Shown here: positions 56,469 through 64,000 of the stretch, piece by piece
How positions within the stretch are numbered: the first letter of the stretch is position 1
How the letters are laid out: each line of letters starts with the position of its first letter
Source of the DNA: Talpa occidentalis
Lineage: Eukaryota; Chordata; Mammalia; Eulipotyphla; Talpidae
Assembly (NCBI RefSeq): GCF_014898055.3
Contig: NW_023601212.1
Span: 45,372,329-45,436,328 of the forward strand
Reading direction: 5' to 3'
DNA length: 64,000 nt
The notes under the pieces: generated by a model
Told to the model about the DNA's origin: nothing
The model's input: only the letters and a program-made list of their open reading frames with translations
Database searches by the model: none
Program-made: the position numbers and the translations under genes

Positions 56469-59400
56469 CATTTTTCTCAAGCGCACACGGATCATTCTCC
56501 AGGATCGATCACATACTGGGGCACAAGACAAACATCAACAGATACACCAAGATTGAAATCATACCAACCATCTTTTCTGACCATGAAGGCATCAAACTAG
56601 AAATAAACCATAAAAAGAAGGCAAGGAACTTTCCTACCTCATGGAGATTAAAAACCACACTACTGGAAGACCATTGGACTAATGAGGAGATCAAAGAAGA
56701 AATTAAAAAATTTTTTGAATTGAACGACAAGGAGGACACTAATATCCTAAATGTATGGGATGCAGCAAAAGCAGTAATAAGAGGAAAATATATAGCAATA
56801 GAAGCTCACATCAAGAAACAAGAAAGAACGCAAAGAAACAACCTCATCTCGAAGCTCAAAGATCTAGAAAAAGAACAACAAAAAAACCCCAAAACCAGTA
56901 GAAGAAAAGAAATAATAAAAACCAAAGCAGAAATAAATGAAATTGAAACTAAAAAAACAATCCAAAAGATCAATGAAACCAAGAGCTGGTTTTTTGAAAA
57001 AATCAATAAAATAGACAAACGCCTAGCCAGGCTCACAAAGGAAAAAAGGGAGAAAGCACAAATAAACAGGATCATCAATGAAAGAGGAGAAATCACAACG
57101 GACACAGCAGAAATCAAAAGAATAATCAGTAACTACTATGAACAGTTATATGGAAACAAGTTTAACAATCTAGAGGAGATGGACAAATTCCTACAACTCT
57201 ACAATCACCCAAAGCTAGATAAAGAAGAAATAGAACACCTAAACAGACCAATTACAATTAGCGAAATTGAAATGGTAATAAAAAACCTCCCCAAAAACAA
57301 AAGCCCAGGACCTGATGGATTTACAAATGAATTCTACCAAACATTCAGAGACGAATTAGTGCCTATCCTTCACAAACTCTTCCAAAAAATTGAGAAGGAA
57401 GGGACAATACCAAACACGTTTTATGAAGCCAACATTACACTAATACCAAAACCGAACAAGGACAACACAAAAAAGGAAAACTACAGGCCAATCTCCCTAA
57501 TGAACACTGATGCAAAAATCCTCAATAAAATTTTAGCTATCAGAATCCAACAATGTATCCATAAGATAATTCACCACGACCAAGTTGGATTCATTCCAGG
57601 GGCACAAGGATGGTTTAACATCCGAAAATCAATCAACGTTATCCAACACATCAACAAAAAGAAATATAAAAACCATATGATAATATCAATAGATGCTGAG
57701 AAAGCTTTCGACAAAGTGCAACACCCATTCATGATAAAAGCCCTTGAAATTCTGGGGATACAAGGAACATACCTCAACATCATAAAGGCCATCTATGACA
57801 AGCCAACAGCCAGTATCATTCTCAATGGTGAAAAGCTGAAAGCAATTCCATTAAGATCTGGAACAAGACAAGGATGTCCACTCTCACCATTGCTTTTCAA
57901 TATAATACTGGAAGTCCTAGCCAGGGCAATAAGACAAGAGAAAGACATCCAAGGAATCCAAATAGGAAAAGAAGAAGTCAAACTATCACTATTTGCAGAC
58001 GATATGATATTATACATAGAGAACCCCAAAAATTCCACAGAAAAGCTAATTCAACTCATCAATCAGTTCAGTAAAGTGGCAGGATACAAAATCAACACGC
58101 AAAAGTCAGTAGCCTTCCTATACACAAACAATAAATCTGAAGAAGAAGAAATCAAAAAGACCATCCCTTTTGTTATTGAAACAAAAAAAATCAAATATTT
58201 GGGAATAAATCTAACAAAAGAGGTAAAGGACCTATACAACGAAAACTATAAAACACTGTTAAAAGAAATAGAAGAAGACACAAAGAAATGGAGAGACATC
58301 CCCTGCTCATGGATTGGAAGAATAAACATTATTAAAATGGCCATCCTACCAAAAGCAATATACAGATTCAATGCTATTCCAATCAAAATTTCAATGTCAT
58401 TCTTCAAAGAAATAGAACAATTATTGATGAAATTCATATGGAATCACAAAAAACCCCGAATAGCCAAAGCTCTCCTGAAAAAAAAAAGAAGGGAATGGAG
58501 GCATCAGACTCCCAGACTTCAAACTATACTACAAAGCCATAATCATCAAAACTGCATGGTATTGGAACAAGAACAGACATACAGACCAATGGAATCGAAT
58601 AGAAAATCCAGAAATAAACCCACAGATTTATGGTCAACTAATCTTTGACAAAGGAGCAAAGAATATGCATTGGAGCAAAGAAAGTTTGTTCAATAAATGG
58701 TGCTGGGAAAACTGGGTCGCTACATGCAAAAGAATGAAGCTTGACCACCACCTCACACCATACACAAAAATCAACTCAAAATGGATTAAAGAACTAGACA
58801 TAAGACCTGAAACCATAAAATATATAGAAAATATAGGCAAAACACTACGTGATTTGCACATCAAAGACATCTTTACAGACACATCACCCAAAGCAGTGAT
58901 AGTGAAGGCAAAGATAAACAGCTGGGACTACATCAAATTAAAGAGCTTTTGCACAGCAAAAGAGACAATAACAAAAACAAAGAGAAACCCCACCAACTGG
59001 GAGAACATTTTTGCACCCAACACTAATGATAAAGGACTGATCACAAAAATCTGCAAAGAGCTGATGAGACTCAACAACAACAAAGAAAATAATCCAGTCA
59101 AAAAATGGGCAGAAGAGCTTAAAAGAAACTTCTCTGAAGAGGAAATGCAAATGGCCAACAGGCATATGAAAAAATGTTCAACATCACTTGTCATCAGGGA
59201 AATGCAAATCAAAACTACCATGAGATACCATCTTACACCAGTGAGAATGGCACATATTAAAAAAACTAGCAACAACAAATGTTGGCGAGGGTGTGGAGAA
59301 AAAGGAACTCTTCTGCACTGTTGGTGGGAGTGCAAACTGGTCCAACCACTGTGGAAAGCTGTATGGAGATTTCTGGACCTACTAAACATAGAGCTTCCAT

Positions 59401-59719
59401 ATGACCCAGCAATTCCACTCCTAGGTATTTACCCAAAGGACACAGAAACATCAATTCCAAAGAACACCTGCACCCCTATGTTTATAGCAGCACTGTTTAC
59501 AATAGCTAAGCTTTGGAAACAACCCAAATGCCCAAAAATAGATGACTGGATCAAGAAGATGTGGTACATATATACCATGGAATATTACTCAGCATTCAAA
59601 AAGATAAACACATGCAATTTGCAGCAACATGGATGGCGCTGGAAGGGATCATGCTCAGCGAAATAAGCCAAAAAGAAAAAGAAAAATACCGGATGGTCTC
59701 ACTCATAGCAGGAATCTAG
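56469..59719 (+). pseudogene. L1-F ORF2 (part): endonuclease end, RT, C-terminal domain
   Basis: Open from the palindrome centre through [50 protein letters not shown] and FADDM to about 58480. There one extra A in an A-run shifts the frame. The correct frame resumes ([31 protein letters not shown]) to about 59600, where a base is lost just before the natural stop at about 59719. Both lesions are in homopolymers. The first ~200 residues of ORF2 are absent. Confidence 0.87.
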
Positions 59720-59921
59720 AAAACTTAAATAAGGGACCAGGAAAATGAATAACTATAAGAAAGTGAAAATCAAAATCAACAAAAAACTATGAACCAGAGA
59801 CACTTTTAGGGGGGCGGGGGTGGGAGGGGAGGGATTGGGGTCAGAATGGGGGGGCTGCAATTGTATGGGGAATATAACAATAAAATTTATTAAAAAAAAA
59901 AATAAAAAAATAAAAAAAAAT
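56469..59921 (+). mobile_element. L1-F: right arm, L1 from endonuclease to poly(A)
   Basis: Runs from the endonuclease region through ORF2, the G-rich 3' UTR (59810-59860) and AATAAAATTTATT to an A-rich tail with T interruptions (59890-59921). It joins directly to copy 2 of the duplicated block. Very close to L1-B, so young. Confidence 0.93.
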
Positions 59922-59976
59922 AAAAAAAAATTATTTTTTAAGATATTTATTTATTTATTTATTAATATTTTATTTA

Positions 59977-60243
59977 TTTTTTAAAGATTTTTATTTATTT
60001 ATTTATACAAACACTGGGTACAGTCAGAAGTGCGGGAGGGTGAGAGAATTCACCAGAGCCAAGGCAGGGAACAGAACAGGTAGAGTGATGAAATACACTG
60101 CTGAGGGGAGCAGTAGGCGCAGCAGGAGAGGTCTGAGCACCATGTGGGACCCTTGCTGGCAGCCGGGGATTGAAGGGGTGCTGCAGAGGCTGCGGGCAGC
60201 TTTGCAGCCCAGCGCTCTAACCACTGTGCCACCAGGGAGGCCC
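59977..60243 (-). mobile_element. SINE-4, second copy
   Basis: Copy of 40201-40467 with a few substitutions (for example GGTAGAGTG for GGCAGAGTG). Confidence 0.93.
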
Positions 60244-60263
60244 TTGATTAAAAATTTAAATGC

Positions 60264-60536
60264 GGGCCTCCCTGTGGCACAGCGGATTGAGTGCCGCGCT
60301 ATGAAGCTGTCCACAGCCTCTGCAGTGCGGGTTCAATTCCTGGCCGGCCAGGGAGATTCCCACATGGCGTGGCAGACTTCTCCTGGCGCACCTGCTGCTC
60401 CCCTCAGCAGTGCTTTCAGTCCGTCTACCTGTTCTGCTCCCCACTCTGTCTCTGGTGAATCATCTCACCCCACCCCCACCCCTGCACCTCTGGCCTATAT
60501 CCCAGCTCTTGTATGAAAATAAATAAACCTTTAAAA
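60264..60536 (+). mobile_element. SINE-5, second copy
   Basis: Copy of 40488-40760, head-to-head with SINE-4 second copy. Confidence 0.93.
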
Positions 60537-61550
60537 AAATCATAAAAAAAAATGAAGAAAGAAAACTAGCAAAATAGAAACACAGATGTCATAGGAGCAC
60601 AAATGGATCCTAAATAACCTGGGAGAAAAGGGAAGATCTCCCCAAATATGTTTTCCTGCTTCTGAACAATTAGCATGAGCTTTCTGAATATGACATGAAG
60701 GGAATGACACAGTGCTTCTGTAGAGGGAATGGTATTTTCAAATTCAAGAAAGAAACTTGCATGAATAAGAAACTTTCAGATATCAGATTATAAAAGGATG
60801 AAGCTATAGGGTTCAGTGGAGACCTGAGTCTTTCAAGCCAAGTCAAAGACTCTCCTTAGACTTTGAAAAATATACTGTTCATCAGCGGGCAGGGGGAGAA
60901 GGAAGAAGTAGTGAGAGAAGGGGATAAGACATTAGCACAGCAGTTCTGGTGAGGGGTGACTGAAGCATGTGTACATATGGAGGTGTGAAGAGGTACCCCC
61001 CAAATTACAGAACTTTATAAGCAATTTCAAATTTGAGAAAAAAAATTTTAGACTATCACTTTGACTATAGATGAAGGAAGTTAAGAGTTTATGTATGACC
61101 AATTAGAATTCTATCATAATAATCCATTGGGAGTGATTATTTGAACAGGGTGATAAACACTGGATGTGGAGAGAAGTGAAGTAATTGGAAACACCCAGGA
61201 AGTTAAGAATATACAAATGCCTCTTAAGCTATCCTGACACACTTAATACCAAAACATTTTATAAACATTTCAAAACACTACAACTAAACTGATTCGTTGT
61301 AACTAAAACTAATTAAAAGTAGCAGCAGATGCAGTTGCAATTCGAGCTCCATTTTTCACTACCTATTGGAAAGTCTTTTAGCCTTTGGGATTAGTTTCTC
61401 TTTGATCATACTGTGGAAATCCACACTAATGAGCTGATAGTACACATACAAAATACTTTAAAATGAAAAACAGAAATATTACTAATATTTTCAGACAGCA
61501 AACTCAAGTAAATCAGCAAGCATTGTTAAGAGGAAGAGTATAGAGATGAA
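60537..61550. other. Unique-type non-coding DNA (second copy)
   Basis: Copy of 40761-41775; no gene. Confidence 0.5.
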
Positions 61551-61565
61551 AAATAAATTATTCTT

Positions 61566-61815
61566 TTTTATTTTTTTAAAGATTTATTTTATTTATGCAT
61601 ACAAGAACTGGGCTGTAGGCCAGACATGTGGGAGTGAGAGGACAGAGTAGGGGAGCAGAACAGGCATACATTGCTGAGGGGAGCAGGGGGAGAGATGAGA
61701 GGTCTGCTGCACCATGTGTGTTAGGTCCCTCGCCAGGGATCAAACTTGTTCTGCAGTGGCTAGTGACAGCTTGATACCTCTGAGACTTAACCCCTGCACC
61801 CCCAGGTAGGCCCAG
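61566..61815 (-). mobile_element. SINE-6, second copy
   Basis: Copy of 41791-42040 with the same AAATAAATTATTCTT TSD; CpG differences (AGACATGTGG for AGACGTGTGG, CATACATTGC for CATACGTTGC). Confidence 0.94.
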
Positions 61816-61830
61816 AAATAAATTATTCTT

Positions 61831-63205
61831 AAAGAGACATTTAGGAAGGAGAAGTTTAATAGTCCATTACATATTCTAAGTCACAGTCTATTGACTGTTT
61901 CACCTCTTTGTCATATCAAACATCTACAGAGATCCCATTACTTCTATAAACCAGTTTAATGCTAAATTTGTAATTAATACCACTATCTCCATTATACTTG
62001 TTACCATCAAAGCATTTCCTACCCCTCCTGTGAAGACTACCAGAAAGCTTAGTCAACACTATCCAACTGCTATATCTATTATATATTACATATATTACCT
62101 AATTTATATCATGTATATCCAAGACAGAAAAAGGTATGCCAAGTGGCTCAAGTGTCTAAGGCTGGTGTACATCTATTCATATACCGTTGTTACTGGTATT
62201 ATTGTTGTATCTTTAATATATCAACAATCATATATCTCTCACAACAAAACAAAATTATAGCTATCTCTAAATTAATGACTCTCAAATTTCCTGGCATGAG
62301 TCCATGTCTTCTGAGTTCCCAATTAGAAAATAACATAATTATGAATTGACTTGGAATTTTTTCCATTTAAGACAATCTTTGCTGCAAGAGAAATTCTAAG
62401 TGGCCACATACAAATATTTTATTATTTGAGAAAATGAGACCATTGCAAGCTTTTTACTTCACTGATTGATTGACTGTATTTCCAAAATAACAATGCTTGG
62501 ATATGGGGTGTCAGGCTGTACAGAGAGACATCTTTATTTTATTGTCAGAAAGTCCATTTTTCTTGATGGCTGATGTGCATTTGCTTTGGTTAGCATTGCT
62601 ATAAGTCATAGGCTAAAGGCAAACATACCTTTGATCCTAAAAATGTATCAGTTAAAGTCATGGAGATAATTGTAAAGTAGTTTTTCCATGTGTTTGTTTT
62701 TTCTTCCCTGCTTGACTTTGCTACATTATTCATGGTAACCTTTAGTCCATCTGGCAACATTTTCTTTTTATTCTTAGTTCTACATACATGAGATATTATC
62801 ACCAAGCCTGACAATATTCAATTGGCATCCTCTGGTACAAATACTAATTTATGGAAGCGGTTGAGTAGAATCTCACCTCTTGTATTCTGACCACCTTGAT
62901 GACATGTTATCAGATTTGCCCTTAGATTCTTTGTGCTGATTTGACTTGGGCTAGAATGTAGGTTTTATTTTTATTCCCACACAACTGCAGCTGTTTAATT
63001 TCCATAGAACTTTTCTACAGATAATCAGAACTAAATAAACTGATTATGTAAATGGTAGTAGAAAATTAAGGATTCTGGCACATGAATTATGGCAATGTTT
63101 CATTACCTTGCATCCCTGAGGAAGTTGAGGTACCTACAACTGAACAAATTTGAATGCCTCCTGTTTTAGACTTTATCATTAATGCTTATGATTATTGGCT
63201 TTTAG
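61831..63205. other. Unique-type non-coding DNA (second copy)
   Basis: Copy of 42056-43430; no gene. Confidence 0.5.
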
Positions 63206-63215
63206 AGAAATCTAA

Positions 63216-63494
63216 GGGGGCCTCCCTGGTGACCCAAGGAATTAAGCACAGAACTATGAAGATATCCGCAGCCACTGCAGCACAAGTTCGATCCCCCACC
63301 AGCCAGGGAGCAACCCACATGCCGCAGCAGACCTCTCCTATCTTGCCTGCTGCTCCCCTCAGCAGTGTATTTCATTCAGTCTGCCTGTTCTGTTCCCCAC
63401 TCTGTCTCTGGTGAATCCTCTCACCCTCCACATCTCTGGCCTGTACCCCTGTTCCTGTATGCATAAACAAATAAATTTTTTTAAAAAGAAAAAA
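63216..63494 (+). mobile_element. SINE-7, second copy
   Basis: Copy of 43441-43719 with the same AGAAATCTAA TSD. Confidence 0.95.
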
Positions 63495-63691
63495 AGAAAT
63501 CTAATATACTCTTTTGTCTTAACAAGTATGTCAGCATATGATTGAGGGCCTTAGCTTTAAAACTCCTGGAATTTTAGAAACTTATACAGATCTGTGTATT
63601 CAGGCTAGGATGAGCAGTTGAGCATTTTATAGGTCTCCCAACACATATGGAAAGGTAAGATTAATTTGCTATTTTTCCATATACTATTTTT

Positions 63692-63956
63692 TAAAGATTT
63701 ATTTATCCATACATACAAGAACCGGGATACAGGGCAGATGCACGGGAGGGTGAGAGGATTCACCAGAGATTGAGCGTGGAACAGAAAAGGCAGACTGAGT
63801 GAAATACACTGTTGAGGGGAGCAGCGGGTGAGACAGGAGAGGTCTGCTGGGACATGCGTGACCCTCGCTGGCCAGTTGGGATCGAACTGGCACTACAGAG
63901 GCTGTGGACAGCTTCACAGTGCTGCACTCAACCCGCTGCACCACCAGGGGAGGCCC
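63692..63956 (-). mobile_element. SINE-8, second copy
   Basis: Copy of 43917-44181. Confidence 0.93.
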
Positions 63957-64000
63957 TCCATATGCTTTTTAATAAATAGGTTACCATAAAAGTTTTACAT

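Larger units (their letters stand above)
59922..64000 (+). repeat. Duplicated block, copy 2 (runs off the window)
   Basis: Same sequence, order and orientation as 40146-44225. The left boundary lies in AATTATTTTTTAAGATATTT, inside the flank of SINE-4, and is joined to the L1-F tail instead of the old L1 fragment and its GATTAAAAAATTAT flank. The right limit is beyond the window. Confidence 0.97.

Noticed and set aside
53234..59713. Inverted L1 from twin priming
   Set aside because: Twin priming gives an inverted 5' segment next to a different 3' segment. Here both arms contain the same L1 interval.

Overview
This is non-coding mammalian genome sequence. I find no host protein-coding gene, no functional tRNA or rRNA gene and no CRISPR array; every long reading frame belongs to a LINE-1 (L1) retrotransposon or is a chance frame in GC-rich satellite DNA. 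MIR and L2 fossils, young full-length L1s and an abundant young tRNA-derived SINE (GGGCCTCCCTGGTGGC head, TTTC-poor tail with AATAAATAAA) point to a placental mammal, most likely a bat (horseshoe-bat group by my impression of the SINE and L1). The species call is inference.

Layout. 1-1357: unique sequence with a MIR. 1358-7768: L1-A (+), split by a nested 5'-truncated L1-B (2324-4352) with a clear target-site duplication (TSD), running into a 100-N gap (7769-7868). 7869-10682: unique sequence with a SINE, MIRs and a weak LTR remnant. 10683-17233: L1-C (-), a full-length 6.55-kb element with 17-bp TSDs, a 5' UTR with repeated monomers, a long ORF1 and an ORF2 broken by only a few small indels. 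17335-19751: L1-D (-), an older 5'-truncated L1 with 14-bp TSDs. 19.8-30.6 kb: old repeats, including three copies of one LTR family, MIR, L2, old L1 ends, a CT microsatellite and a GGT/GAT minisatellite.

30668-30767 is a second 100-N gap. It is followed by the most striking element: an array of about eight ~470-bp, CpG-rich tandem units (30768-34580). Each unit carries one CTCF-like motif in the same orientation. 34.6-53.1 kb is AT-rich unique DNA with a cluster of tRNA-derived SINEs, several with exact TSDs, and ends in a third 100-N gap (53134-53233).

53234-59921 is a near-perfect L1 palindrome: about 3.2 kb of L1 on the minus strand, an 8-bp centre, then the same L1 interval on the plus strand to its poly(A). 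From 59922 to the window end the sequence repeats 40146-44225 almost exactly (about 0.5% difference by eye). The placement next to a scaffold gap, with an L1 tail at the join, suggests a retained second haplotype (haplotig) carrying an L1 insertion, with a fold-back at its contig end. A genuine segmental duplication is the alternative. Small-indel clusters beside two of the gaps show local consensus errors, so frameshifts there should not be read as biology.
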